From the NCBI RefSeq assembly GCF_017302985.1, contig NZ_JAFIMU010000002.1, positions 434,001 to 498,000 of the forward strand: a stretch of 64,000 nt of DNA, read 5' to 3'. Both the position numbers and the translations under genes were made by a program. Of the stretch, positions 34,181-42,955 are shown in pieces. Numbering within the stretch: position 1 is the stretch's first letter; each line of letters opens with the position of its first letter. This DNA comes from Corallococcus macrosporus. GTDB taxonomy: Bacteria; Myxococcota; Myxococcia; Myxococcales; Myxococcaceae. The notes under the pieces were generated by a model. It was not told where the DNA came from and ran no database searches. It saw only the letters and a program-made list of their open reading frames with translations.

Positions 34181-34220
34181 GGGAGATGACCCTTTACGGG
34201 ACAGGGCGGCTTGACGGAAT

Positions 34221-34249
34221 GTCCGGCTTACAGCGGTGTTGAGCCGGAC
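34221..34249. repeat. Inverted repeat in the hydrolase/moxR divergent region
   Basis: GTCCGGCT (34221-34228) and AGCCGGAC (34242-34249) are perfect inverted copies with 13 bases between them. A TTGACG just upstream (34211) could be a -35 element with no good -10. The repeat could be an operator for the MoxR/Bat operon. Confidence 0.35.
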
Positions 34250-34295
34250 GCCCGGGAACCCTAGGCTGCCCGCCGCCCAGGCCGACAGAGGGGAC

Positions 34296-35285
34296 ATGAA
34301 CACCGACATCCGCGCGCTCACCGAACGCGTGCAGCAGGAAAGCAGCTTCGTCGAGGTCCTCAACCAGGAGACCGGCAAGGTCATCGTCGGGCAGCGGTAC
34401 ATGCTCGAACGCATCCTCATCGGCCTCTTGTGCAACGGCCACGTCCTCCTGGAGGGCGTGCCCGGACTCGCCAAGACGCTGACCGTGCGCACCGTGGCGG
34501 ACTCGCTCAGCGCCACCTTCATGCGCGTGCAGTTCACCCCTGACCTGCTGCCGGCGGACCTCGTCGGCACCATGATCTACAACCAGCAGACGGCCGCCTT
34601 CACCGTCCGCAAGGGGCCCATCTTCGCGAACATCGTCCTCGCGGACGAAATCAACCGCGCCCCCGCCAAGGTCCAGTCCGCCCTCCTGGAGGCCATGGCC
34701 GAGCGCCAGGTCACCATCGGCGACCAGACCTTCGGCCTGCCCTCGCCGTTCCTCGTGCTGGCCACCATGAACCCCATCGAGCAGGAGGGCACGTACCCGC
34801 TGCCCGAAGCGCAGGTGGACCGCTTCATGCTCAAGGTGAAGGTGGGCTACCCGACCCGTGATGAGGAGAAGGTCATCATGGACCGGATGTCCGGCGGCTC
34901 GTCGCCGAAGGTCCAGCGCGTCATCTCGCTGGAGCACCTGGTGCGCGCCCGCGAGCTCGTCCACGCCATCTATATGGACGAGAAGGTGAAGGAGTACATC
35001 CTCAACGTGGTGTTCGCCACGCGTGAGCCCGCGCGCTACGGCCTCAAGGACCTGGCGGACTACATCCAGTTCGGAGCGTCGCCGCGCGCCACCATCGCCC
35101 TGGCCCAGGCGGCCCGCGCGCACGCGTTCCTGCGCCACCGCGGCTTCGTCACCCCGGAGGACGTGAAGGCCATTGCCTTCGACGTGCTCCGCCACCGCAT
35201 CGCGATGACCTACGAGGCGGAGGCCGAGGAGCTCACCCAGGAGAAGATCATCCAGCGCGTCTTCGACCGCGTGGAAGTCCCCTGA
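34296..35285 (+). CDS. moxR: MoxR-family AAA+ ATPase
   Basis: A 329-residue ATPase of the MoxR/AAA_3 family. Walker A is GVPGLAKT (K60), Walker B IVLADEINRAPAK, sensor 1 LATMNPIEQEG and arginine finger region EAQVDRFML. MoxR proteins act as chaperones that fit cofactors or partners to von Willebrand A-domain proteins encoded next to them. Here it heads a run of eight genes with DUF58 and the Bat proteins. The ATG at 34296 follows GAGGGGAC. Confidence 0.95.
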   Translation: MNTDIRALTERVQQESSFVEVLNQETGKVIVGQRYMLERILIGLLCNGHVLLEGVPGLAKTLTVRTVADSLSATFMRVQFTPDLLPADLVGTMIYNQQTAAFTVRKGPIFANIVLADEINRAPAKVQSALLEAMAERQVTIGDQTFGLPSPFLVLATMNPIEQEGTYPLPEAQVDRFMLKVKVGYPTRDEEKVIMDRMSGGSSPKVQRVISLEHLVRARELVHAIYMDEKVKEYILNVVFATREPARYGLKDLADYIQFGASPRATIALAQAARAHAFLRHRGFVTPEDVKAIAFDVLRHRIAMTYEAEAEELTQEKIIQRVFDRVEVP

Positions 35286-35309
35286 CAGGACCCCGGTAAG
35301 AGCGCGCCC

Positions 35310-36191
35310 GTGCTGCCCAAGGACCTCATCCGCCGCATCCGCAAGCTGGAGATCCGCACCCGCAAGGTGGTCTCCGACATGCTGGCCGGCCAGTACCACT
35401 CGGTGTTCAAGGGCCGCGGCATGGCCTTCTCCGAGGTGCGCCAGTACCAGCCCGGCGACGAGATCCGCTTCATCGACTGGAACGTCACCGCGCGCATGAA
35501 TGAGGCCTACATCAAGGTCTTCACCGAGGAGCGCGAGCTCACGGTGATGCTCCTCGTGGACGTCTCCGCCTCCAACGAGTTCGGCTCCAAGGACCGCACC
35601 AAGGCGGAGGTCGCCGCCGAGGTCGCCGCGCAGATTGCCTTCAGCGCCATCGCGAACAACGACCGCGTGGGGCTCATCCTCTTCTCGGACCGGGTGGAGA
35701 AGGTCGTCCCGCCGCGCAAGGGCCGCATGCACGTGCTGCGGCTCGTGAGCGACATCCTCACCTTCAAGCCCAAGGGCCACGGCACGGACCTGTCCGCGGG
35801 GCTCACGTACCTGACGCAGGTGGCCAAGCGGAAGGCCGTGACGTTCCTCGTGTCGGACTTCATGGCCACGAACTACGAGAAGCCCCTGCGCCTCGTGGGC
35901 CGCCGCCACGACCTGGTGCCGGTGGTCATCGAGGATCCGCTGGAGCAGCGCTTCCCCGCCCACGGCCTGGTGGAGATGGAAGACCCGGAGACGGGCGAGC
36001 GCTTCGTCGTGGACACCAGCTCCACCGCCGTGCGCGGGAAGTTCATGCGCGCCATGCAGGCCCAGCGCGACGAGCGCCGCAAGCTGTTCAAGAAGCTGGA
36101 GCTGGACCACGTGGAGCTGCGCGCCGGTGACGACCACGGCAAGGCGCTGGCGAACTTCTTCCGCGCGCGGGCCCGGAGGATGGCGGCATGA
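35310..36191 (+). CDS. DUF58 domain protein (vWA-like)
   Basis: A 293-residue cytoplasmic protein of the DUF58 family. The diagnostic segment GRGMAFSEVRQYQPGDEIRFIDWNVTARMN is present at about residues 36-65, then a vWA-like domain with a DVSAS MIDAS-type motif and a GTDLSAGL loop. It has no transmembrane segment. It starts with GTG, 24 bases after moxR, and its stop overlaps the next ATG. In MoxR operons this protein is thought to be a client or adaptor of the ATPase. Confidence 0.93.
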   Translation: MLPKDLIRRIRKLEIRTRKVVSDMLAGQYHSVFKGRGMAFSEVRQYQPGDEIRFIDWNVTARMNEAYIKVFTEERELTVMLLVDVSASNEFGSKDRTKAEVAAEVAAQIAFSAIANNDRVGLILFSDRVEKVVPPRKGRMHVLRLVSDILTFKPKGHGTDLSAGLTYLTQVAKRKAVTFLVSDFMATNYEKPLRLVGRRHDLVPVVIEDPLEQRFPAHGLVEMEDPETGERFVVDTSSTAVRGKFMRAMQAQRDERRKLFKKLELDHVELRAGDDHGKALANFFRARARRMAA

Positions 36192-37183
36192 GACACGCGC
36201 TCGTCCTCGTGGCTGTCCTCCTGATCAGCACTCCGGCCGCCTGGGCCCAGGCCCCCGCGCCGGCGAAGAAGGCCCCCGTCGCGCTGGAGCTGGTGTCACC
36301 CACGGGCGCGTCCGCGCGGGTGGAGCCGGAAGAGGTGCACATCGGCGAGCCGTTCACCTACCAGGTGACGCTCACGCACCCGAAGGATCAGCGCTACGAG
36401 CTGGTGGCTCCCTCGGGTGAGGGCCCGGTGGAGCTGCTCCAGCAGACGCGCCAGCGCCAGGACAACGCGAACGACGCGACCACGACGTTCGGCCTGCGCT
36501 TCTCCGCGTTCGAGCTGGGCAGCGTGCAACTGCCCGACCTCACCTTCGACGTGGCGACGCCGGAAGGGCCGCGCCGGTTCGTGCTCAAGGGCAAGCCGGT
36601 GGAGGTGGCCTCCACGCTGCCGGCGGACGCGCAGGGGCAGGGCGCGGAGCTCTTCGACTACCAGCCCCCGCAGGAAGTGCCCATCCGTTCGTGGACGCTG
36701 CTCTACGCGCTGGCGGCGGCGCTGGTGGTGGGGCTCCTGGCCTGGATGCTGGTGCGCTGGTGGCAGCGCCGTCCGAAGCGCGACAAGGTCGTTCCGCTGC
36801 TGCCCCTGGACGTGCGCGTGCGCCAGTCGCTGGACGCGCTCAAGCGCGAGGACCTGCCCGGCCGGGGCCTGGTGAAGGACTTCTATTTCCGCCTCTCCGA
36901 AATCGTGCGCGGCTACCTGGGCGAGCGCTACGGCTTCGAGGCCCTGGAGTGCACGTCGTCCGAACTGATGGCGTCCCTGCGCCGGCTGCCCACGCCGGGC
37001 CTGCCGGAGGACGCGCTGATGCGCTTCGTCTCCGAGTCGGACATGGTGAAGTACGCCCGCGCCGACGCGTCCCCCGAGTCCTGCAACCAGGCGCTGGCCT
37101 TCGGCTACGACCTGCTCGCCAAGACGTACGTTCCTCCCGCTCCTCCCAAGGCCGATGCTGCCCCCGGACCTCGCGTTCAATAA
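36188..37183 (+). CDS. BatD-like / DUF4381-like membrane protein
   Basis: A 331-residue protein with a signal peptide (ends ...AAWAQA, about residue 21), an Ig-like periplasmic domain (residues 35-160, HIGEPFTYQVTLTHPKDQRYEL), one transmembrane helix (about 178-198) and a cytoplasmic helical domain with the motif FYFRLSEIVRGYLGERYGFEA and a following TSSELMASLRRL. That cytoplasmic part is the DUF4381-like piece usually next to Bat genes. The stop runs 29 bases into the next gene. Part of the aerotolerance (Bat) operon; function unproven. Confidence 0.78.
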   Translation: MRHALVLVAVLLISTPAAWAQAPAPAKKAPVALELVSPTGASARVEPEEVHIGEPFTYQVTLTHPKDQRYELVAPSGEGPVELLQQTRQRQDNANDATTTFGLRFSAFELGSVQLPDLTFDVATPEGPRRFVLKGKPVEVASTLPADAQGQGAELFDYQPPQEVPIRSWTLLYALAAALVVGLLAWMLVRWWQRRPKRDKVVPLLPLDVRVRQSLDALKREDLPGRGLVKDFYFRLSEIVRGYLGERYGFEALECTSSELMASLRRLPTPGLPEDALMRFVSESDMVKYARADASPESCNQALAFGYDLLAKTYVPPAPPKADAAPGPRVQ

Positions 37184-38168
37184 CCCGGAGGCGCTCTGGG
37201 CCCTGCTGCTGGCGCCGCTGCTGCTCGTGCTCGCCCTCTGGGAGCGCAAGCGCCGCGCCACGCTGCGCTTCTCCGCCGCGCACGTCTTCGCGAAGGGCGG
37301 CCGGGGCTTCCGCACGTACCTCCTGCCGCTGCTCCCCCTCTTGCGCGCGGCGGCGGTGATCGCCGCGGTGGTGGCCATCGCCCGGCCGCAGTCGCGCGAC
37401 TCGCGCGTGAGGGACTTGTCGGTGGAGGGCATCGACATCGTGGTGGCGCTGGACCTGTCCACGTCCATGGAGGCCGGTGACTTCCGTCCGCAGAACCGCC
37501 TCAACGTGGCCAAGGAAGTGCTGTCCGACTTCATCACCGGCCGCGTGAACGACCGCCTGGGCCTGGTGGTGTTCTCCGGCGCCGCGTACACGCAGTCGCC
37601 GCTGACGCTGGACTACGGCGTGCTCAAGGAAGTGCTCAAGCAGCTGCGCACCCGCGTGCTGGAGGACGGCACGGCCATCGGTGACGCCATCGCCACGTCG
37701 CTCAACCGCCTGCGCGATTCGGAAGCGAAGAGCCGCGTGGTGGTGCTGATCACCGACGGCGACAACAACGCCGGCAAGATCTCCCCGCTGGACGCGGCGA
37801 ACATGGCCGCGTCGCTCCACATCCCCATCTACACCATCCTCGTGGGCAAGGGCGGCAAGGTGCCCTTCCCGCAGGGCACGGACCTGTTCGGCAACACCGT
37901 GTGGCGCGAGACGGAGATCCCCATCAACCCGGAGCTGATGCAGGACATCGCGGACCGCACCGGCGGCGAGTACTACCGCGCCACCGACCCGGAAGGCCTC
38001 AAGCAGGGCCTGCAGAAGGTGCTGGACGCGCTGGAGCGCTCGAAGCTGATGGAGGGCGGCGCCAGCGCCACCTACAAGGAGAACTTCCACCCGTTCCTGC
38101 TGGTGGCCTTCGGGCTCGCCGCGCTGGAGCTGCTGCTGCGCGCCACCTTCCTGCGGGTGTTCCCATGA
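37155..38168 (+). CDS. batA: BatA-like von Willebrand A-domain membrane protein
   Basis: A 337-residue protein with two N-terminal transmembrane helices (about 14-30 and 56-77), a vWA domain and a C-terminal helix (about 313-332). The metal-ion-dependent adhesion site is intact: D100-L-S102-T-S104, a DGTAIGD loop and TDGDNN. The PRS (ARPQSRD) segment before the domain is typical of BatA. The gene overlaps the previous gene by 29 bases and the next by four. Bat proteins were linked to aerotolerance in Bacteroides; the role here is inferred. Confidence 0.9.
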   Translation: MLPPDLAFNNPEALWALLLAPLLLVLALWERKRRATLRFSAAHVFAKGGRGFRTYLLPLLPLLRAAAVIAAVVAIARPQSRDSRVRDLSVEGIDIVVALDLSTSMEAGDFRPQNRLNVAKEVLSDFITGRVNDRLGLVVFSGAAYTQSPLTLDYGVLKEVLKQLRTRVLEDGTAIGDAIATSLNRLRDSEAKSRVVVLITDGDNNAGKISPLDAANMAASLHIPIYTILVGKGGKVPFPQGTDLFGNTVWRETEIPINPELMQDIADRTGGEYYRATDPEGLKQGLQKVLDALERSKLMEGGASATYKENFHPFLLVAFGLAALELLLRATFLRVFP

Positions 38169-39223
38169 TGCCCACGCTGGAGGCATGGCGCTTCACGCTG
38201 CTGGGCTACCAGGTCGGTCTGGCACAGCCGCTGTTCCTGGGGCTGGCGCTGGTGGGCGTGCTGCTGGGCGTGCTCGCGCTGCTCAAGGCGCTGGGCCGCA
38301 GGACGCGGCTGTCGGCGCTCATCGCGGAGCGCCACGTGGCGACGCTCGCGCCCGGTGTGTCCGTGTGGCGGCCGGCGGTGCAGGGCAGCCTGTACGGCCT
38401 GGGGCTGATGCTGTTCGGGCTCGCGCTCGCGCAGCCCCAGTGCGGCACGAAGAGCGAGTTGACGAAGCGCCGGGGCATCGACGTGGTGGTGGCGCTGGAC
38501 GCGTCCAAGTCCATGCTCGCGCGCGACGTGCAGCCCAGCCGGCTGGACCGCGCGCGGCTGGAGCTCAACACGCTGCTGGATGAGCTGAAGGGCGACCGCG
38601 CGGGCCTCGTCGTGTTCGCCGGGGATGCGTTCGTGCAGTCGCCGCTCACGTCGGACTACTCGGCGGTGAAGCTGTTCCTGCGCGCGGTGGATCCGGACGT
38701 GATGCCCCAGGGCGGCACCAACGTGGGCGCGGCGCTGAAGCTGGCCAAGCAGGTGCTGGACAACGCGGACCGGGGCTCCAAGGAGCGCGTGGTGGTGCTG
38801 CTGTCGGACGGCGAGGACCTCACGGGCGAGGTGCGCGAGGCCACGGACGCGCTCAAGGACGCGCACGTCCAGGTGCTCGCGGTGGGCGTGGGCTCGGACT
38901 CCGGTGAGCCCATCCCCGTCTACGACCGGCGCGGCGAGTTCGTGGACTACAAGAAGGACTCCAACGGCGACACGGTCATCACGCGCCTGGACCGCGCGGG
39001 GCTCACGGCCATCGCGGACGCCACGGGCGGCGCCTTCTTCTACCAGCCCAACGGCGTGGCGATGAGCCAGGTGGTGGAGCGCATCGACCAGATGCAGAAG
39101 AGCGAGCTGGAGAGCCGCGTGACGGTCCGCTACGACGAACGCTTCCAGCTCTTCGCCATCCCCGGGCTGGTGCTGCTCGCGCTGGGCATGGCGCTCATCC
39201 CCTCGCGCCGGAGGGCCGCATGA
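38165..39223 (+). CDS. batB: BatB-like von Willebrand A-domain membrane protein
   Basis: A 352-residue paralogue of the upstream BatA. It has N-terminal hydrophobic helices (about 22-42 and 72-91), a vWA domain with MIDAS residues D112-A-S114-K-S116, a GGTNVG loop and SDGED, and a C-terminal transmembrane helix (about 329-346). The start is ATG-ATG at 38165, overlapping the BatA stop. BatA and BatB probably form a membrane complex with the TPR protein that follows. Confidence 0.9.
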   Translation: MMPTLEAWRFTLLGYQVGLAQPLFLGLALVGVLLGVLALLKALGRRTRLSALIAERHVATLAPGVSVWRPAVQGSLYGLGLMLFGLALAQPQCGTKSELTKRRGIDVVVALDASKSMLARDVQPSRLDRARLELNTLLDELKGDRAGLVVFAGDAFVQSPLTSDYSAVKLFLRAVDPDVMPQGGTNVGAALKLAKQVLDNADRGSKERVVVLLSDGEDLTGEVREATDALKDAHVQVLAVGVGSDSGEPIPVYDRRGEFVDYKKDSNGDTVITRLDRAGLTAIADATGGAFFYQPNGVAMSQVVERIDQMQKSELESRVTVRYDERFQLFAIPGLVLLALGMALIPSRRRAA

Positions 39224-40239
39224 GCGCGCGTTCGATGCGGCGGCGCGCGGCGCGTGCGATGGCGGTGGGCCTGGCGGGCCTCCTGGCGCTGCCGGGGCCC
39301 GCGTGGGCGGTGGGGCCGCTGGAGAAGGACCATCCGCTGGTGCAGCGTGGGCGCGAGGCCTACGCGGCGGGGCGCTACGAGGACGCGCTCCGGGACTTCG
39401 AGGCCGCGAAGAAGGAGCGGCCGAATGATCCGACGGTGGAGTTCAACCGCGCGGACGCGCTGGCCAAGCTGGGCCGCTCCGCGGAAGCGCGCGAGGCCTT
39501 CAAGCAGGTGGCGGAGTCCTCGCGGCAGCCCGACCTGGCGCAGAAGAGCTGGTACAACCTGGGCAACCTCGCGGCCACGGCGGGCGACCGTTCGGAGGCG
39601 CTCAAGTCGTACCGCAAGGCGCTCACGCTGGACCCCACGGATCAGCTCGCCCGGCACAACTACGAGGTCGTGCTGCGCGACCTGCCCCCGCCCCAGAACG
39701 GTCCGGATGGCGGCACCGACGGAGGCCAGGACGGCGGCGATGACGGCGGCCGTCCGGACGCGGGCGAGGACGGCGGACAGAAGGGCGACGGCGGCACCCC
39801 GCAGGACGGCGGCCAGGACGGCGGTCCGGATGGCGGTGCCGACGGTGGCGCGGACGGGGGGGCGCCGGATGGCGGTCAGGACGGCGGCGCGGATGGCGGC
39901 GGTGGTGACGCCGGGCCCGGGGATGGTGGGGCGGATGGCGGCTCGGATGGCGGGCAGCAGGATCCGAACCAGAAGGGCGACGGTGGCGCGGATGGCGGCG
40001 CCGACGGCGGCCAGGACGAGGGTGAAGGCGACTCCCGCGATGGCGGCACGGACGGCGGCAGCGAGGGCGAGGAGGAGACGGAATCGAACCCTCGCGACGG
40101 CGGAAGTTCGCCGGGCGACGTCGACCGGCAGGAAGCCGAGCGGCTGCTGGATGCGATGAAGCAGAACGAGAAGAATCTCCAGCTCTGGCGTTTCCAGCAG
40201 AAGAAGAAGCAGAGGAAGCCCAATGAGAAGGACTGGTAG
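39220..40239 (+). CDS. batC: BatC-like TPR protein with a long acidic Asp-Gly-Gly repeat region
   Basis: A 339-residue protein. A signal peptide (to about residue 30) leads into about three TPR motifs (residues 38-155). Residues about 165-300 are low complexity, built from repeats such as DGG, ADGG and QDGG, with Asp/Glu, Gln and Pro; at the DNA level these are GGCGGNGAY-type repeats over 39700-40110. The C-terminal 40 residues are charged and helical (DRQEAERLLDAMKQNEKNLQLW), the usual end of BatC. The TPR and tail are family-like; the spacer is unusual. It overlaps its neighbours at both ends. Confidence 0.85.
   Translation: MSARSMRRRAARAMAVGLAGLLALPGPAWAVGPLEKDHPLVQRGREAYAAGRYEDALRDFEAAKKERPNDPTVEFNRADALAKLGRSAEAREAFKQVAESSRQPDLAQKSWYNLGNLAATAGDRSEALKSYRKALTLDPTDQLARHNYEVVLRDLPPPQNGPDGGTDGGQDGGDDGGRPDAGEDGGQKGDGGTPQDGGQDGGPDGGADGGADGGAPDGGQDGGADGGGGDAGPGDGGADGGSDGGQQDPNQKGDGGADGGADGGQDEGEGDSRDGGTDGGSEGEEETESNPRDGGSSPGDVDRQEAERLLDAMKQNEKNLQLWRFQQKKKQRKPNEKDW
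39700..40110 (+). repeat. Coding tandem repeat (Asp-Gly-Gly) in the batC-like gene
   Basis: About 410 bases of irregular repeats encoding DGG, ADGG, QDGG and PDGG. Units are degenerate and not head-to-tail exact. Asp side chains give a strong negative charge, and calcium binding is conceivable. Confidence 0.8.
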
Positions 40240-42103
40240 CGGGCGCACGGCGCTGCTCGCCGTGCTCGCCCTCCTGGCCACGGCGCCGGCGTGGGCGGCG
40301 GACATCGAGTTCTACCAGACGGTGGACCGCACCGAGGTGGGCACCGACGACACCTTCAAGCTCACCGTCGTGGTGGTGGACGCGCCGTCCAACGCCCAGG
40401 TGCGCCTGCCCGAGTCCAACGACTTCGAGGTGCTCTCCTCGTCGCGAGGCAGCCAGCGCTCCATCTCGCTGTCCGGTGGTGGCCCCGCCGTCATCCAGGA
40501 CGTCACCCGGCATGAGCTGATCATGCGCCCGCTGCGCGCGGGCAAGCTCACGGTTCCGCCCTCGACGCTGACCGCGGGGGGACGCACCTACCGCACGGAC
40601 GCCGTGCAGCTCACCGCGCGCGAGGGCCACGCGGGTGGCGCACCTCAAGCGCAGCAGGGCGGCCGCAACACGTTGCCGGATCCGTTCCGCAACTTCCGCA
40701 ACATGCCGGACCCGTTCGGGGACGACGACCGGGACCTCAACGACGACGAGCCGGTGATTCCGCGCGGGGACTCGGACCTGTTCCTGCGCGCGAGCCTGGA
40801 CCGGGACGACCTCTACGTGGGCGAGCAGGCCACGCTGTCGCTCTACATTTACTCGCGCGTGGACCTGTCCAGCGTGGACGCGGTGACGATGCCCAAGCTG
40901 GAGGGCTTCTGGACGGAGGAGGTGGAGAGCCCCACGCAGCTCACGGGCGAGCAGAAGGTGGTGGACGGCATCCCGTACCGCGCCTACCTGCTGCGCCGCC
41001 GCGCGCTGTTCCCGGTGAAGTCCGGCACGCTGCTCATCACCCCCGCGGAAGCGGACATCACCACGGGCTTCCTCTTCGCGGGCCACCGCGTGCACCGCGT
41101 CTCCAACGGCCTGAAGGTGAAGGTGCGGCCGCTGCCGTCCGGCGCGCCGCCGAACATGTCCAACGCGAACGTGGGTTCGTGGCGCATGTCCCTGGACGTG
41201 TCGCAGACGCGCGTGGAGCTGGGCCAGCCCATCACGGTGAAGGTCATCCTGGAGGGGCAGGGCAACGTGAAGAACGTCACCCCGCCGAAGCTCACCGGCC
41301 CGTCCGCGCTGAAAATCTACGAGCCGACGACGACGGACCGGCTCATGCCCAGCCGCAACCGCATCCAGGGCCGCCGCGTGGTGGAGTACCTGGTGATGCC
41401 GCAGCGCACGGGGACCTTCACGCTGCCCGAGCTGCGCTTCCCCTATTTTGATCCGTCGCGGCGCCAGTACGAGACGGCGCGCACGGACCCCATCACCATC
41501 ACGGTGGAGGCGGGCGCGGGCGGCGTGTCCTCGCTGCCGTCGACGATGACGCCCTCGCAGGTGGCGGACGCGGCCAACGAGCAGAAGAACGTGCTGACCA
41601 CGGGAGGGCTGCGGCCGGTGCGCGCCCAGGCCCACTTCGTGGGACCGGCGCAGCCCGTGTGGATGCGGCCCTTCTTCATCGCGGGCGTGCTGGCGCCGCT
41701 GGGCCTGCTCGTGGGTGTAGCGTTCATCGGCGGCATGCGCGGCCGGTTGGCCACCCGCTCGGAGGCGGGCAAGGGCCGTCAGCAGGCGAAGGCCGCGCGC
41801 AAGCGGCTGGCGGAGGCGGAGAAGCTCAAGGCGGGCGCGGACGCGGGAGCCTTCTACGTGGAGGTGGAGAAGGCGATGGTCGGCTTCCTGGAGGCGCAGC
41901 TGGGCTTCCCCGTGGGCGGGCTGACGCGCGAGGCGCTCGGGGAGAAGCTGGCGGCGGCGGGCGTGGACGCGGAGCGGCGTGCGCGCGTGCTCTTCGTGCT
42001 GGAGGCGTGTGACCTGGGCCGCTACGGCGGCGGGGTGGAGCCGGGCGAGCGGCGCAAGGTGCTGGCGACCGCGGCGGCGGTGATGGAAGGCTGGACCGCA
42101 TGA
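40223..42103 (+). CDS. batD: BatD-like protein (oxygen tolerance family)
   Basis: A 626-residue protein with a signal peptide (ends ATAPAWA, about residue 25), three or four Ig-like periplasmic domains, a single transmembrane helix (about 483-507) and a cytoplasmic helical region with FYVEVEKAMVGFLEAQLGFPVGGLTREAL. The opening VDRTEVGTDDTFKLTVVV and later SLDVSQTRVELGQPITVKV strands are the characteristic BatD repeats. It overlaps the BatC-like gene by 17 bases and the next gene by four. Confidence 0.9.
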   Translation: MRRTGSGRTALLAVLALLATAPAWAADIEFYQTVDRTEVGTDDTFKLTVVVVDAPSNAQVRLPESNDFEVLSSSRGSQRSISLSGGGPAVIQDVTRHELIMRPLRAGKLTVPPSTLTAGGRTYRTDAVQLTAREGHAGGAPQAQQGGRNTLPDPFRNFRNMPDPFGDDDRDLNDDEPVIPRGDSDLFLRASLDRDDLYVGEQATLSLYIYSRVDLSSVDAVTMPKLEGFWTEEVESPTQLTGEQKVVDGIPYRAYLLRRRALFPVKSGTLLITPAEADITTGFLFAGHRVHRVSNGLKVKVRPLPSGAPPNMSNANVGSWRMSLDVSQTRVELGQPITVKVILEGQGNVKNVTPPKLTGPSALKIYEPTTTDRLMPSRNRIQGRRVVEYLVMPQRTGTFTLPELRFPYFDPSRRQYETARTDPITITVEAGAGGVSSLPSTMTPSQVADAANEQKNVLTTGGLRPVRAQAHFVGPAQPVWMRPFFIAGVLAPLGLLVGVAFIGGMRGRLATRSEAGKGRQQAKAARKRLAEAEKLKAGADAGAFYVEVEKAMVGFLEAQLGFPVGGLTREALGEKLAAAGVDAERRARVLFVLEACDLGRYGGGVEPGERRKVLATAAAVMEGWTA

Positions 42104-42825
42104 GCGACGCGGCGACGCAGGGCTACTACACCGCCGAGGAAGCGGAGGCCGTCTTCCAGCAGGCCAACGACGCGTACGGGCGCGAGGACTACGCCACCGC
42201 GCAGTCCCACTACGAGAAGCTCATCGCCCACGGCTTCGGCGGGCCGGACGTGCTCTACAACCTGGGCACCACGCACCTGGCCCGGGGCGACCTGGGCCGC
42301 GCGGTGCTGGCGCTGGAGCAGGCCCGGAAGCAGGGCGGCCACGCCACGGACCTGGAGGCCAACCTTGCCCTGGCGCGAGCGCGGCAGGTGGACAAGGTGG
42401 TGGGCGCCGCCGCGGACGAAGCCTTCCTCCCCCGGCTGGCCGCGGCGACGGACGGCGCGGCGGTGGCGTGGGTCTTCTTCGTCGCGTGGCTGGTGGGCTT
42501 CGCGCTGCTGCTCATCCGGCGCCTCTTCCCCGCGCTGCGGCGCACGGCGGTGGCGGTGGTGGCCGGCCTCTGTCTCACGGCGGCGGTGCCGGCGGCGATG
42601 CTCCTGGCGGCGCACATCTGGGTGCACCAGAACGTGCATGAGGCGGTGGTGCTGTCGCCCACACTGGTGGCGCGGGAGCTGCCTCGCTCGGAGGGACGCT
42701 CCCTCTTCGAGGTGCACGCCGGCCTCAAGGTGCAGCTCCTGGAGGAGACGGGGAAGTACGTGCGCATCCGCCTGCCCAACGGCCTGGAGGGCTGGGCGGA
42801 GCGCGACGGCGTCGCTGAAATCTAG
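42100..42825 (+). CDS. batE: BatE-like TPR membrane protein with SH3-like C-terminus
   Basis: A 241-residue protein. Residues about 10-100 are two TPR units (AVFQQANDAYGREDYATAQSHYEKLIAHG), followed by two transmembrane helices (about 124-146 and 150-170) and a C-terminal SH3-like domain (VHAGLKVQLLEETGKYVRIRLPNGLEGW). This is the BatE layout. No signal peptide is seen at the ATG, so the TPR part may be cytoplasmic unless an upstream start exists. It is the last gene of the MoxR/Bat operon; a hairpin follows. Confidence 0.88.
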   Translation: MSDAATQGYYTAEEAEAVFQQANDAYGREDYATAQSHYEKLIAHGFGGPDVLYNLGTTHLARGDLGRAVLALEQARKQGGHATDLEANLALARARQVDKVVGAAADEAFLPRLAAATDGAAVAWVFFVAWLVGFALLLIRRLFPALRRTAVAVVAGLCLTAAVPAAMLLAAHIWVHQNVHEAVVLSPTLVARELPRSEGRSLFEVHAGLKVQLLEETGKYVRIRLPNGLEGWAERDGVAEI

Positions 42826-42848
42826 GCGGGGCTGGAGCGACCCCCGCC
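42825..42848 (+). terminator. Hairpin after the Bat operon
   Basis: GGCGGGG (42825-42831) pairs with CCCCGCC (42842-42848) around a 10-base loop, starting at the last base of the BatE-like stop codon. No T tract follows. Confidence 0.35.
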
Positions 42849-42955
42849 CGCGCGGAAAACCGGCGGTGGACCGCTTTCGTACAGAGGGGCGGCCGGGAGG
42901 CGTCGCTTCGCTGGACGCGGCCTGGGCAATGGCCTACGAGGGGCCCCGAGGAACC

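Noticed and set aside
39700..40110. Repeats considered as a CRISPR or minisatellite
   Set aside because: They are in frame, encode DGG units, and lack regular spacer structure.
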